Counted from the first letter of the stretch, positions 43,160 to 55,350 are shown. The stretch is 64,000 bases of DNA from JBKBIP01 sp046297495 (GCA_046297495.1 JBKBIP010000010.1:1-64000); one strand, 5' to 3'. Made by a program: numbers and translations. The notes: generated from the letters alone by a model not told the origin.

Positions 43160-43555
43160 ATGAACGATAATCCGAACGTGGCCACCAAGGAACGCAGTCC
43201 CAGCAGCGCCGAACACACACGCGGCGGCTTCTACTTCACGCCGCGCGTGGACATCTATGAGACACCGACGGAACTGGTGCTGTATGCCGACATGCCCGGC
43301 GTTCGTCCCGACCACATTGATTTGCGCTACGAAAAAGGAGAGCTGCTGCTGCGCGGCCGGTTGCCCCAAGCGCAACGGAGCGGCGAGTGCGTCCGGGCGG
43401 AATACGACGAGGGGGATTTCTACCGTGTCTTCGCCATCGACGAATCGATTGACAGCAGCAAGATCGAAGCCGAGTGCAAGAACGGCGTGCTAACCGTGCA
43501 TCTCCCCAAGGTCGAGGCTGCCCGCCCCCGGCAGATTACGATCAAGGCAAATTGA
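43160..43555 (+). CDS. Hsp20 small heat-shock protein 2
   Basis: 131 residues, start at 43160 after aaaggag. Alpha-crystallin domain: YFTPRVDIYETPTELVLYAD, MPGVRPDHIDLRYEKGELLL, FYRVFAIDESIDSSKIEA and CKNGVLTVHLPKVEA. It is clearly different from its neighbour (shorter N-terminal arm, different loops), so the pair is an old duplication and may form mixed oligomers. It shares the upstream sigma-54-type promoter. A long perfect hairpin follows. Confidence 0.96.
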   Translation: MNDNPNVATKERSPSSAEHTRGGFYFTPRVDIYETPTELVLYADMPGVRPDHIDLRYEKGELLLRGRLPQAQRSGECVRAEYDEGDFYRVFAIDESIDSSKIEAECKNGVLTVHLPKVEAARPRQITIKAN

Positions 43556-43576
43556 TGGTGCCTGCCTTCCGCATCG

Positions 43577-43623
43577 TTCCATACGCGGGAAGCATTGCCA
43601 GACACTGTTTCCCGCGTATGGAA
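43577..43623. terminator. Perfect 15-bp inverted repeat between convergent genes
   Basis: ttccatacgcgggaa (43577-43591) and ttcccgcgtatggaa (43609-43623) pair fully around a 17-base loop. It lies between the hsp20 pair and the convergent DUF1549 gene. No T-run follows on either strand, so terminator function is likely but not certain. Confidence 0.55.
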
Positions 43624-43668
43624 AAGCATGTCCCGCATTAGAACCAACTCCGCCCCTTGCGGATCAAG

Positions 43669-46263
43669 TCATTCCAAATACACGAATTCATTCACGTTCA
43701 GCAAGGCTTGGCAGAATTGTATTAGCGCCATGTCGCCGTCATCTTCTGTGGCCGTGCGTTGGAAAAACGCCTCGGCGGTGCGCTGTTCCGTGGGATCGGG
43801 AAGGCGCCCCAAGGCTACTTCAAAGGCGGTGGCGATCTGGCGGCGGCGGTCGGGGCCGGCTTGAGTGGCGACGCGCTGGGCGAGGGCTTGGGCGTGGTGG
43901 AAGGCGAAATCGTTATTGAGCAGGAACAGCGCTTGCAGCGGGACCGTCGAGACGTGGCGAACGGGGCAGCTCTCGGCGATGGCGGCAGGGCCGTCGAAGA
44001 GGGCTTGGGTGGCAGGGGGCTTGTCGCGGGTTTGCGTCAAGTACAGGCTGCGGCGGCGAGTGGTCTCATCCGCGGTGCTAGGGCCGAACAGTTGGCGATC
44101 CAACTCGCCGCTGACGGTCAGCATGGCATCGCGGATCGCTTCTGCTTCCAGGCGGCGCGGCGACCAGCGCCACCAGAAGCGATTGTCGGGGTCGAGCTTG
44201 GCGTTGACGGCGTGATGACGGCTCGCTTGCCGATAAGTATTGGAAGTCACGATCAGCCGATGGATATGCTTGGTGCTCCAGTTGTTTTGGACCAGCTCCG
44301 TCGCCAGCCAATCGAGCAGCTCGGGATGAGTCGGCTTGGCCCCCTTGACGCCGAAGTCGCTGGGGGTGGCGACGATCCCTCGGCCCCAATGGTAGTGCCA
44401 CAAGCGATTGACCCAGACACGGGCCGTCAAGGGGTGATCAGGCTGTGTCAGCCAATCGGCCAGGGCCAGGCGCGGCCGCTTCTCGACGGACTGTGGGGAA
44501 GTCGGCCCAAAGACTGCCGGCCAGCCGACATCAACCACCGGCCCGACGCGGTGCACGTCGCCGCCGAGCAGCAAACGGGGCTGGGCGCGGGCCAACTCGG
44601 CGGGAACGTAGGGCAACGGGTAGAAACCTTTCATCGGCAACGTCTCCACCGGCGTCGGGCTGGTGGCCGGCGAGTAGAAGCCGAACGTCTGCGGTTTCGG
44701 AGGCATCCGCTTGTCCATTTCCTCCAGCTTTTTCTTCAGCTCATCATACAGTTTGCGATCGTCGCCAGTGATGGCGCGCTCGATCTGGTTGGGGGTGAAC
44801 TGGAAACGCAAATTGGCTTCGCGGGCCAAGGCGATCATCTCCGGCGTGCGCTCCGGCTCCGGCGTGGCCAGGGCTTGGCGGTGCCGATCACTCAATTGCT
44901 GCTTCGCGGTTTCAATCAATTGGCGGTGGGCCTTGTCCAACAGGGTTTGTTTGTGTTGCTCGGTCGATTCGTAGTCGGCGGGGCGGGCGGCTTCATACTG
45001 TCGCCAGAGTTCCTTGTCCTGGAGCACCAAGTTGGCCGGCTGTCCCTTGATGAAGAAGCCCAGGAAACGATAGTAGTCGCGGGCCGTCAGCGGGTCGAAC
45101 TTGTGGTTGTGGCACTGGGCACAGTTCATGGTCAGTCCGAGCAGCGAGTTGGACGTGGCATTAACAATGTCTACCAGGATGTCCTGGCGTTGCAGGGCCT
45201 TGTCCTCTTCGTTGCTGCTGAGACGGGCAGCAGCCAAGAAACCAGTGGCGATCAGGTTCTCGTCGCTGTAAGGGAGCATCTCGTCGCCGGCCAGCTGTTG
45301 CCGCAGGAAGAGAGAGTAGGGCTTATCCTCATTGAAGCTGCGAATGACATAATCCCGATAACGCCAAGCGAAGAGGCGCGGGTGATTGCTTTCATAGCCT
45401 TCCGATTCGGCCCAGCGGGCTAGGTCGAGCCAGTGCCGCCCCCAGCGTTCGCCGTAGTGCGGGCTGGCGAGCAGCTCCGTCACGAGCTGGTCATAGGCGG
45501 CTGCGGGATCACGGCTGGCGGCTTGCTCAAAGGCGGCTACCTGTTCGGGCGTCGGTGGCAAGCCGGTGAGATCGAGGCAAAGACGGCGCAGGAGAACCCC
45601 TGGAGCGGCAGGGGCGGCGGGTTCCAGACCGAGTTTCTCGTGTTGGGCGGCGATGAAGGCGTCAATCGGGTTGCGTACCCAGGCGGCGTTCTTCACCGGG
45701 GGCATCGGGGGACGCTTCGGCGGCTGAAAGGCCCAATGCGTGCTCCCCGTTCCCAAAGGTGGCAGCAGCTTATCATCCCAGGACAAGCCTTGATCGATCC
45801 AGGCCCGCAACAGCCCGATCTGTTCCGCTGACAGCGGTTCCCCTTTGGGTGGCATGGCTCTGTCAGGAACTCGACCGGCGACGACGTGAATAAGCCGGCT
45901 ATCGGCGCTTTGGCCGATGTGGACCATCGGCTTGCCGTCGCTTTCTCCCAGCAGCTCGGCCCGCAGGTCGAGCCGGCGGCCCGATGCAGCATCATTCCCC
46001 TGATGGCACTGGAAGCAGTGAGCCGCGAGGATGGGATGAATGTCCTTGCCGAAATCAACCGGGCGCGGGGCGGGCGGCGGCAGCGGGGCGGGATCGGCGG
46101 CGGCGGCGGCGGGATGACCTAAGGACACATTGAGAACCATACCGATCAACCCCACCATGGCAAGCCACGGCAATGCCGACAGGGGTGGCGGGACCGCGCG
46201 GGAAAACTCTGGCCCACGGTGCAGTCGGAACATGGCGGATTGGGAAATTCGTGCCATCCACAT
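43669..46263 (-). CDS. DUF1549/DUF1553 protein with planctomycete cytochrome C domain
   Basis: A large (864-residue) exported protein typical of planctomycetes. The N-terminal signal or anchor is PWLAMVGLIGMVLNVSLG. A haem-type site CFQCH lies in the PSCyt1 domain near residue 82. DUF1549 follows, with RRLCLDLTGLPPTPEQV, WGRHWLDLARWAESEGYES and NCAQCHNHKFDPLTARDYY, which holds a second CxxCH. DUF1553 at the C-terminus shows LADWLTQPDHPLTARVWVNR, GIVATPSDFGVKGAKPTHPE and RRSLYLTQTRDKP. Such proteins are usually paired with a DUF1501 gene; none is here. Function unproven, presumably redox or polysaccharide related in the periplasm. Confidence 0.95.
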   Translation of the reverse strand: MWMARISQSAMFRLHRGPEFSRAVPPPLSALPWLAMVGLIGMVLNVSLGHPAAAAADPAPLPPPAPRPVDFGKDIHPILAAHCFQCHQGNDAASGRRLDLRAELLGESDGKPMVHIGQSADSRLIHVVAGRVPDRAMPPKGEPLSAEQIGLLRAWIDQGLSWDDKLLPPLGTGSTHWAFQPPKRPPMPPVKNAAWVRNPIDAFIAAQHEKLGLEPAAPAAPGVLLRRLCLDLTGLPPTPEQVAAFEQAASRDPAAAYDQLVTELLASPHYGERWGRHWLDLARWAESEGYESNHPRLFAWRYRDYVIRSFNEDKPYSLFLRQQLAGDEMLPYSDENLIATGFLAAARLSSNEEDKALQRQDILVDIVNATSNSLLGLTMNCAQCHNHKFDPLTARDYYRFLGFFIKGQPANLVLQDKELWRQYEAARPADYESTEQHKQTLLDKAHRQLIETAKQQLSDRHRQALATPEPERTPEMIALAREANLRFQFTPNQIERAITGDDRKLYDELKKKLEEMDKRMPPKPQTFGFYSPATSPTPVETLPMKGFYPLPYVPAELARAQPRLLLGGDVHRVGPVVDVGWPAVFGPTSPQSVEKRPRLALADWLTQPDHPLTARVWVNRLWHYHWGRGIVATPSDFGVKGAKPTHPELLDWLATELVQNNWSTKHIHRLIVTSNTYRQASRHHAVNAKLDPDNRFWWRWSPRRLEAEAIRDAMLTVSGELDRQLFGPSTADETTRRRSLYLTQTRDKPPATQALFDGPAAIAESCPVRHVSTVPLQALFLLNNDFAFHHAQALAQRVATQAGPDRRRQIATAFEVALGRLPDPTEQRTAEAFFQRTATEDDGDMALIQFCQALLNVNEFVYLE

Positions 46264-46734
46264 AGCAGCACATCTCCACGAACAAGATTCAGGCGGGTCG
46301 GCACACAGAGGGAAGCCAAGACGATATGGATTTCGCGCTCATCGCTCATCTTGAGCGGCTATCCTCCAAGTGTCTCTCTAGTAAGCAACCAGGTGGGCCA
46401 ATCATTCCATCCGGCGCGGCATGGAACGGCTGGGCAATGCGATATGATTACCATAACGCACTAAGGGGGCGAAACGCAAATGGAAAAGGAATTGGCTTGG
46501 GAAGGCACCGCAAAAGCTTCCCAACCATGAGAAACTGCCGGAGGGGGTATCTAGCCGCTAAAATCGCGCCTTTTCGCAGATTCCGCTTGACAGGAAAGCC
46601 AAAACCTGCGACGGATGGAATAGAGGCGAAATGTGATTCGCACTCCGGCGCGGAGCCGGATTCCGTAGGGTTTGGTGCCTGATGCGCGGCGCCCACCGCC
46701 CCCCTTGGTGTGGCACATGGGAGGGTTTCTTGGA
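46264..46734. other. Gene-free stretch between divergent genes
   Basis: 470 bases with several short readings on both strands but none with a ribosome site and family resemblance. Isolated promoter-like boxes (TTGACA near 46587, TATGAT near 46442) have no matching partner. I see no RNA gene. Confidence 0.5.
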
Positions 46735-47055
46735 ATGTTACACGTTTCCTGTGATCTCTGTGGCAAAGAGTTACAACCCGGGGAACAACATCGCTACGTG
46801 GTCAAAATGGAGGTCTATGCCGCCCACGACCCTCAAGAGATCACGGAAGCAGACCTGGATGAAGACAACTTGGAAGCCGTCAGCCAACTCCTGCAAGACT
46901 ATCACCACCAGCTGCTCGATGATGACGACCCCGATTTCCTGACCCCCACGCACAAACAGTTCCGCTACGATCTGTGCCCGGAGTGCCACAAGAAGTTCCT
47001 GCGTGATCCGTTAGGCAAGGAAGCCGCGCAAAAGTTCGATTTCAGCGAAAACTAA
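46735..47055 (+). CDS. Small protein with two CxxC pairs (zinc-ribbon-like)
   Basis: 106 residues from ATG 46735 (ggaggg about 9 bases upstream). The N-terminus has VSCDLCGKELQPGEQHRYVV, the middle is very acidic (EITEADLDEDNLEAVSQLL and LLDDDDPDFLT), and the C-terminus has YDLCPECHKKFL. The two CxxC pairs about 65 residues apart can bind one zinc. It is soluble; no DNA-binding motif is seen. It occurs to my knowledge mainly in planctomycetes; function unknown. Confidence 0.82.
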   Translation: MLHVSCDLCGKELQPGEQHRYVVKMEVYAAHDPQEITEADLDEDNLEAVSQLLQDYHHQLLDDDDPDFLTPTHKQFRYDLCPECHKKFLRDPLGKEAAQKFDFSEN

Positions 47056-47136
47056 ATGGCGCGCGGATTCATTGCCTCCGGCGTGAAGCGATGAATCCCC
47101 TGCTAATGGGCAGTTCGTGAACCGCCCAGGCTCATG

Positions 47137-47856
47137 CTATCTCCGACCACCGATCACCTGTTTCCACCAGAATGGCAGTAACGTCGCCAGCACGCGCGGA
47201 ATCTGGTTGAGGGAGACTTTGCTCGTCCCTCCCAAGCGCGGCCGATGGCGGACGCCGACTTCGCACACTTTCAGTCCCAGGCGGTGGGCGCGGCTCAGCA
47301 TCTCGGTATTGACGAAAAATCCGGGCGTTTCTGGCAGCAACTGGACCAGCGCTTCTCGGCGAAAGACCTTCAAAGCGCAATCGCAATCGCGCACCCGCGT
47401 GCCCAACAGCAAACGAGCCAGGCAGTTGTAACCGGCCGAGAGAAACCGGCGCAGCCACGGATCGCGCCGGCCCACGCGATAGCCGACGACAATCGGATAG
47501 CGTTCCGTCAGGGCCAGCATCGGTCGCAGGTCGGCCAGATCGAATTGGCAATCGGCGTCGGTGAAGGCGACGCACGCCATGCGCGCGGCCTCGAAGCCGG
47601 TGCGCAGCGCGGCGCCGTAGCCACGATTGCCGCCGTGCCGGATCAGGCGAACGGGGGACCGCGGCCGGATGACGCTTTCGACCACCTGCGCCGTCCCATC
47701 CGTGCTACCATCGTCGATCACCAGGATTTCATACTGCGATACGAAAGGTTGGAACACGGCCTCCGCTTCGGCGATGGCCGTGGCGATGGTGGCTTGCTCG
47801 TTATAGGCGGGAATCACCAACGATAAAGACCGCGGAGAACTCGAAGTGATCCGCAT
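47137..47856 (-). CDS. Family 2 glycosyltransferase (dolichol-phosphate-mannose-synthase type)
   Basis: A 239-residue GT-A enzyme. The start MRITSSSPRSLSLV (47856) follows aaggagg 9 bases upstream. Motifs: LVIPAYNEQATIATAI, EILVIDDGSTDGTAQVV (first Asp pair), RHGGNRGYGAALRTGFE, CVAFTDADCQFDLADL (D-x-D-type metal site), VVGYRVGRRDPWLRRF and GFFVNTEMLSRAHRLG. There are no transmembrane helices after the catalytic domain. It transfers a sugar from a nucleotide donor, probably to polyprenyl phosphate. It is downstream of nothing else on this strand apart from a doubtful small gene. Confidence 0.92.
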   Translation of the reverse strand: MRITSSSPRSLSLVIPAYNEQATIATAIAEAEAVFQPFVSQYEILVIDDGSTDGTAQVVESVIRPRSPVRLIRHGGNRGYGAALRTGFEAARMACVAFTDADCQFDLADLRPMLALTERYPIVVGYRVGRRDPWLRRFLSAGYNCLARLLLGTRVRDCDCALKVFRREALVQLLPETPGFFVNTEMLSRAHRLGLKVCEVGVRHRPRLGGTSKVSLNQIPRVLATLLPFWWKQVIGGRR

Positions 47857-47956
47857 GAGTATTGGCCTCCTTCCGCCCCAGCTCGTCCCAGGCGCCCGCA
47901 ACATGGCAAAACCAACGACCGTTGTCAAGCGCGGCTTTTCCGGATTTCGCTCCTTC

Positions 47957-48085
47957 TCAGGAATGACGACTGCCCAGAGGTAGTCCCCTTTTTTTCAGGT
48001 TCTTCCATGTTTCAGCGGGGTTGCGGAGATTGATCGGTTCGCGCACGCTGCCGTCCCCGAGGCGTGGGTAAGTGATCGTGCTCAT
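47957..48085 (-). CDS. Possible 42-residue protein
   Basis: Reads MSTITYPRLGDGSVREPINL and continues NPAETWKNLKKRGLPLGSRH to a stop at 47957. It has cggagaacc 6 bases before ATG 48085, a fair ribosome site. Its basic C-terminus recalls small DNA- or RNA-associated proteins, but no family is recognised. It lies between punA and the glycosyltransferase, on the same strand as both. Confidence 0.35.
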   Translation of the reverse strand: MSTITYPRLGDGSVREPINLRNPAETWKNLKKRGLPLGSRHS

Positions 48086-48167
48086 CCGGTTCTCCGCGAA
48101 GTGGATTTCATCCTATGGGTATGTTTTCTCAATAATGTCATCGGCGTTTAGTTCATGCCCTCTCCCC

Positions 48168-48968
48168 TCATAAGCGCTGGACGAATACCTCCACCACTCG
48201 CGCCAGCCGCTGGCCTGCCTCGATGGCGACGTGTAGGACTTCGTCGTGGTGGATGGGCGCGGCGCTGAGGCCGGCGGCGCGGTTGGTGATCATGGAAATG
48301 GCGGCGCATTCCAGGCCGAGCTGGACGGCGGCTTGGGCTTCGCGGCCGGTGGACATGCCGACGGCAGCGGCGCCGCACGCGCGCAGCGCCCGCACCTCCG
48401 CCGGGGTTTCGTAGCTCGGCCCCGTCACTTGGGCATAAATTCCCTCGCGCAGCTCGACGCCGGCTTGGTGGGCCGATTGACGCAGCAGCTCGCGCAGGCG
48501 CGCGGAATAGGGGGAAGGTCGTTCCGGTCCCAAACCGCCTGGGCCGGGATGGCGCCACCAATACGGGCGGGTCCAGTCGATGTGATCGCGAATGGCCATC
48601 AAGCTGCCCGGTTGCAGCTCGTCCGCGATGCCGCCAACGGCGTTGGTGAGCAGCAGCACCTTGACCCCTAGAAAGGCCGCCGTCTGCGCGGGGTGGGTGA
48701 CGCGCTGCCAGGAATGTCCTTCGTAGTAGTGCAGCCGACCCTCGAACAGCAGCACGGACCGCCCCGCCCACCGGCCCAAGGTCAGCCGTCCCTGGTGACC
48801 ACCGACCGACGTGCCCGCCATGCCCGGCACCTCGAGGAACGGCACCGACTGCGGTTCTTCTAGTCGATCCGCCAGCCGTCCCAACCCCGACCCCAACACC
48901 AAAGCCAGCCGCGGTTGTTCCCGGCGTGCCGCCTCGGTCAAGGTGGTGAAGGCCGAATGAGGAGGCAT
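48168..48968 (-). CDS. punA: Purine-nucleoside phosphorylase, class I
   Basis: Purine salvage: phosphorolysis of inosine or guanosine to base and ribose-1-phosphate. 266 residues from ATG 48968 (a TTG one codon earlier is the alternative). Motifs: ALVLGSGLGRLADRL (phosphate loop), MAGTSVGGHQGRL, GRLHYYEGHSW, LLTNAVGGIADELQPG, AQVTGPSYETPAEVRALR, AAAVGMSTGREAQAA (canonical Glu/Met region) and MITNRAAGLS with the base-binding Asn. Fits the trimeric PNP family. Its upstream neighbour ftsH starts beyond 100 bases, so it is likely separate. Confidence 0.94.
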   Translation of the reverse strand: MPPHSAFTTLTEAARREQPRLALVLGSGLGRLADRLEEPQSVPFLEVPGMAGTSVGGHQGRLTLGRWAGRSVLLFEGRLHYYEGHSWQRVTHPAQTAAFLGVKVLLLTNAVGGIADELQPGSLMAIRDHIDWTRPYWWRHPGPGGLGPERPSPYSARLRELLRQSAHQAGVELREGIYAQVTGPSYETPAEVRALRACGAAAVGMSTGREAQAAVQLGLECAAISMITNRAAGLSAAPIHHDEVLHVAIEAGQRLARVVEVFVQRL

Positions 48969-49082
48969 CAAGAGGTCCTCCGCGGAATCAAAGGCATTGG
49001 TGCGCTGGAGGTGTTATTTCGCGGTTCAATGAATTTTCGCGGATGTCACCCTCGCCACTCGATCGCGCGTTGGGGGCGAGCG

Positions 49083-51071
49083 TTATCCCAACGTGCTCGT
49101 CGAAGCCACGATGGGTTTGCTCGGCTGGCCGTCGGCGAGCGGTTCCAGCGTTTTATTCTTGAGCAGCAGGTCGATTTCCTCGCGTTGCAGCTCCTCGCGC
49201 TGCAACAGAGTATCGGCCAGCAGATCGAGATCGGAACGGTTTTGTTCCAACAGCTCATAGGCGCGTTGATCGGCCTCGCGCAGGATGCGTTGCACTTCTT
49301 CATCGATGATTTGGGCGGTGCCTTCGCTAAAGTCGCGCGGCTCTTGAATTTCCTTGCCGAGAAAGACGTGCTCCTCGCCGATGCGGAACGACATAGGCCC
49401 CAATTTGTCACTCATGCCCCAGTGCGTGACCATGTAGCGGGCTAAACGCGTGGCTTGCTTGATGTCGTTCTCGGCGCCAGCGTAAGGTTGGCCATAGACG
49501 AGACGATCCGCCGCCCTTCCGCCCATCATCGTCACCAAGCGGGCCTTGAAGTAATCCAAACCGTGATGGAAGCGTTCCTCATCGGGAACGCTGATGTTGA
49601 CGCCCAGCGATTGGCCGCGCGGGATGATCGAGACTTTCAGCGGTTTGTCGGCGGCCGGCTCCAGCCAGGTGACGAGGGCATGACCGGCTTCATGATACGC
49701 CGTCCGCCGCTTGTCTTCGGGAGTGAGAATCTCCTCGCGCTTGGGGCCGATCAGCACGCGGTCGGCGGCCCGCTCGAAATCGAGGCGGTCGATCTTGTTT
49801 TTGTTTTCGCGAGTGGCGATGAGGGCGGCCTCGTTGGCCAGGTTGCGCAGGTCGGCGCCGGTCATGCCGATCATCTTGCGGGCGATGGCCTCCAGGTTGA
49901 CGTCATCGGCCAGCGGCTTGGTGCGCGTGTGGACCTTCAATATCTCCAGCCGCCCTTGCCAGGTGGGGCGGTCGATAGTGACGTGGCGGTCGAACCGGCC
50001 GGGACGCAACAGGGCCGAGTCGAGCACGTCGGGCCGGTTGGTGGCGGCGATGACAATGACCACATCGTTGGGCGTGAAGCCGTCCATTTCGCTGAGAATT
50101 TGATTCAACGTCTGTTCCCGTTCATCCGAGCCGCCGCCGACGCCCGCGCCGCGCATCCGGCCCACGGCGTCGATTTCGTCGATGAACAGCAGGCACGGGG
50201 CGTTCTCGCGGGCTGTCTTGAACATGTCACGAACCCGGCTTGCTCCGACGCCGACGAACATCTGAATGAATTCCGAGCCGCTGATGCTGAAGAAGGGAAC
50301 GCCGGCCTCTCCCGCCACGGCGCGAGCCAGCAAGGTCTTACCGGTGCCGGGCGGTCCGACCAGCAGGACCCCTTTGGGAATCTGTGCGCCGAGCCGCTGG
50401 AATTTCTCCGGGCCGCGCAAGAATTCGACGACCTCTTGCAGCTCATATTTGGCGTTTTCCATGTCGGCCACGTCCTCGAACGTGACGCGCATCTTGTTCT
50501 TCTCGTAGCGCTTGGCGGGGCTTTTGATGTAGTTGCTCAAAAAACCGCCACCGAGCGGATCGCGGAAACGCGAGAAGAACAAGAGAAACAGCACGCCGAT
50601 GATCAGTAGCGTGGGCAACAGCAACAACATTAGGGACCCGAACCAAGCGCCACGATCTTCCTCTTGTGAGAACTGTACCCCTTTTTGGCGCAGCTCCTTG
50701 ATCAGCTCGCCGCGATCCTCGACGACGGGAACCAAGGTCGTGAACTTGCCATCGCTGGCCTTGACCTTATAAGGTTCCTCTGCCGCCTTCTTACGGATTT
50801 CCTCGTCGTCCTTGAGCTGGCCCGTCAATGTTTCCGTGCCGCGAAACGTCACCTTCTGAATCCAGCCTTTTTGCAGCATGTCCAAGAAGGTGCTATAGTC
50901 CACGGTGCGTCCAGGGCCGAGTGGGTTGATCAGCACCATGCCCACCACGGCCGTGGCCAGAATCACCAACCAAATCCAGCTATTGGGCATCACCGGATTG
51001 GTTCGGCGACGGGACGGACCATCATTATTATCTTTTTTGGGTGGTTGTGGCGGTGATTGACGCGGCGGCAT
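49083..51071 (-). CDS. ftsH: ATP-dependent zinc metalloprotease
   Basis: Membrane-anchored AAA+ protease that degrades misfolded membrane proteins. 662 residues. Two transmembrane helices flank a periplasmic loop (WIWLVILATAVVGMVLI near 30-46 and LLLLPTLLIIGVLFLLFF near 145-165). The AAA domain has Walker A GPPGTGKTLL, Walker B LLFIDEIDAVG and the second-region-of-homology Arg in RPGRFDRHV. The zinc site is AYHEAGHALVTW (HExxH), with the third ligand Asp in YAGAENDIKQAT. The N-terminus is Pro/Gln rich and longer than usual. Monocistronic. Confidence 0.97.
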   Translation of the reverse strand: MPPRQSPPQPPKKDNNDGPSRRRTNPVMPNSWIWLVILATAVVGMVLINPLGPGRTVDYSTFLDMLQKGWIQKVTFRGTETLTGQLKDDEEIRKKAAEEPYKVKASDGKFTTLVPVVEDRGELIKELRQKGVQFSQEEDRGAWFGSLMLLLLPTLLIIGVLFLLFFSRFRDPLGGGFLSNYIKSPAKRYEKNKMRVTFEDVADMENAKYELQEVVEFLRGPEKFQRLGAQIPKGVLLVGPPGTGKTLLARAVAGEAGVPFFSISGSEFIQMFVGVGASRVRDMFKTARENAPCLLFIDEIDAVGRMRGAGVGGGSDEREQTLNQILSEMDGFTPNDVVIVIAATNRPDVLDSALLRPGRFDRHVTIDRPTWQGRLEILKVHTRTKPLADDVNLEAIARKMIGMTGADLRNLANEAALIATRENKNKIDRLDFERAADRVLIGPKREEILTPEDKRRTAYHEAGHALVTWLEPAADKPLKVSIIPRGQSLGVNISVPDEERFHHGLDYFKARLVTMMGGRAADRLVYGQPYAGAENDIKQATRLARYMVTHWGMSDKLGPMSFRIGEEHVFLGKEIQEPRDFSEGTAQIIDEEVQRILREADQRAYELLEQNRSDLDLLADTLLQREELQREEIDLLLKNKTLEPLADGQPSKPIVASTSTLG

Positions 51072-51443
51072 GGAACTTCCTCAACTCGATGCGAACGAAT
51101 CCACGGCGGCACGAACGGCGTGGTACGTGAAGGCACGCTTTAGGATAGCAGAACCCCGACAACCTGACTACCGAAGCTGCGGCTTTCCACGCGAAGACCG
51201 GAACATTTCTGTATTCGGAACACGGAGAAAAATGGTTCTGGTTTTAGAGGGGCATGATCCCCCTCTTTGATATTGTAGGCTTTGAAAGGGGCGCGGGGGT
51301 GGTTTGACGAAAAAAACTTCGCGCCGAAAGTTATCCCCGCAGGGGAGCGGCTCACCGTGAGATTCCCCAGCATCGGGACATACCCCGGCCTTCGCGCGCG
51401 AATTTCGGATCAGTTCCCAAGAAACTCGCGAGTATGACGTGTC
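51072..51443. other. Gene-free stretch between divergent ftsH and glutaredoxin genes
   Basis: Contains one small hairpin (agagggg at 51246-51252 with cccctct at 51260-51266) and a palindromic ctcaccgtgag near 51350. No riboswitch class or RNA gene is recognised. Confidence 0.5.
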
Positions 51444-51773
51444 ATGTTTTGGAGAAAATGGACATTCTGGTGGCAGCAACCGGAACCCGCGCTGGCTCAT
51501 TGGCAAGTCATCTTGTACACGCGCCAAGGGTGCCACCTGTGCGAGACGGCGCACCAGCAATTGCAAGCCTACCAGCGCCGCTGGCGTTTTGCTTTGCGCG
51601 TTGTCGATATTGACACGGACGCGGAACTGGTCCAACGCTATGACACTCAGGTACCGGTGGTGGCCGTCAATGGCAAAGTCCGTTTCCGCGGCGCCATCAA
51701 CCCGGTTTTGTGGCGGCGTTTGTTGGTGGCGGAAGGCGCGCCTTCGGCGCGCCCGCTCAACGAGGATCACTGA
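51444..51773 (+). CDS. Glutaredoxin-family protein
   Basis: A 109-residue thioredoxin-fold protein of the DUF836/glutaredoxin type. The redox motif is ILYTRQGCHLCETAHQQL (C-x2-C), followed by VVDIDTDAELVQRYDTQVPV with the cis-Pro, and VVAVNGKVRFRGAINPVLW. The 18-residue Trp-rich N-terminus (FWRKWTFWWQQPEP) is not part of the fold and could be an extra helix. A role in thiol-disulfide exchange is inferred. Tail-to-tail with alaS with no gap at all (stop 51773, alaS stop at 51774). Confidence 0.88.
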   Translation: MFWRKWTFWWQQPEPALAHWQVILYTRQGCHLCETAHQQLQAYQRRWRFALRVVDIDTDAELVQRYDTQVPVVAVNGKVRFRGAINPVLWRRLLVAEGAPSARPLNEDH

Positions 51774-54458
<2,685 letters not shown>

Positions 54459-54467
54459 TGACGATTC

Positions 54468-54884
54468 TCAAACTAAGCCTTCGGGCGACCCTTTGATCAG
54501 GCGGAAGGAGAACGGGTAGCGATACGGCTCCCCATTTTTCGCCTTCATGCCAGCGATCACCGCCATGATGATACTATAAAGAACGGCGGCAAACAGGGTC
54601 AGGAAACCGAGCAAAATAAATAGCAACGGAATACTGACTAAGAGATAGATAAAGATATTGAGCTGAAAGTTCAGGGCTTCCTTGGCTTGCTCCTCGACGT
54701 ACTTCGATTGCTCCCCTTTGAAAACCCAAATGAGCAACGGCCCCAGGAACGGCAAACCCAAGACACAAAGCGTGGCGATGGCGGATAGATGAGCGAGCAT
54801 GGCCCACTGCTTATCCTCCGCGGACAACGTACCAGCAACAGCTTCCAGCGACGGCGGCGCAGACGTGGCATTCGGTGAGGACAT
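54468..54884 (-). CDS. DUF4870 membrane protein
   Basis: A 138-residue protein. The start MSSPNATSAPPSLEA (54884) follows aggagtcccatc, a good site; the 27-residue longer reading is rejected. After a polar N-terminus the DUF4870 pattern appears: EDKQWAMLAHLSAIATL, PFLGPLLIWVFKGEQS, YVEEQAKEALNFQLNIFIYL, LLFILLGFLTLFAAVLYSII and a C-terminal NGEPYRYPFSFRLI. Three to four membrane helices are expected, with a Tic20-like topology. The molecular role of the family is not known. It lies 9 bases upstream of alaS on the same strand. Confidence 0.9.
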   Translation of the reverse strand: MSSPNATSAPPSLEAVAGTLSAEDKQWAMLAHLSAIATLCVLGLPFLGPLLIWVFKGEQSKYVEEQAKEALNFQLNIFIYLLVSIPLLFILLGFLTLFAAVLYSIIMAVIAGMKAKNGEPYRYPFSFRLIKGSPEGLV

Positions 54885-55171
54885 GATGGGACTCCTCGTT
54901 ATGCAAAGACCAAGAAATTTGGAAAGGATTGGCCATATTGTGGCTCGTTCCAATCGAAGAATCAATGGGCTAGATCAAGAAAAATCAACCAACCGAACCA
55001 TCGGGTTTTCCACCCTCCTTGTCCCGGATCCGCACGGTGGATGTGCGAAGTCGCCCGCCCACACGGCGGATGCTGACGATTCATAGTCTCTATCATGTCG
55101 GAAATCGGATAGGGGCAAGGCGTTCCATCACGTCCCATACGCTGATTTCAGGGTAAGCCGTTTGCCGCGTT

Positions 55172-55186
55172 TGGTCCCAAACTTGC
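55172..55186 (+). promoter_or_regulatory. Sigma-54-type promoter for hsp20-3
   Basis: TGGTCCCAAACTTGC keeps the invariant GG and GC spaced by ten bases and the TTGCA end. It is about 165 bases before the hsp20 start, nearly the same distance as at the other hsp20 locus. The leader also contains a GC hairpin (ccacccc with ggggtgg near 55217-55236). The rest of 54885-55350 shows nothing else. Confidence 0.6.
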
Positions 55187-55350
55187 AGGATGTTCCAACA
55201 GAGGCAAGAAACCGTCCACCCCAGGTGGGGGGTGGATCAGGAAGCGCATGACCATTTCAAGGTGCTCTTGGAGTCGATCCGTTCCGCTAAGGCTTTGTCT
55301 CCCACGTGAACGGATGAGAAGCCAAGAAGAAAGCGAGAAGGAGGTGCGTC

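Noticed and set aside
43759..45423. 554-residue plus-strand reading opposite the DUF1549/DUF1553 gene
   Set aside because: Low-complexity Gly/Val/Arg translation typical of an antisense shadow.
46448..46696. 82-residue minus-strand reading in the 46.3-46.7 kb gap
   Set aside because: No ribosome site and no domain; it overlaps the likely leader of the plus-strand gene at 46735.
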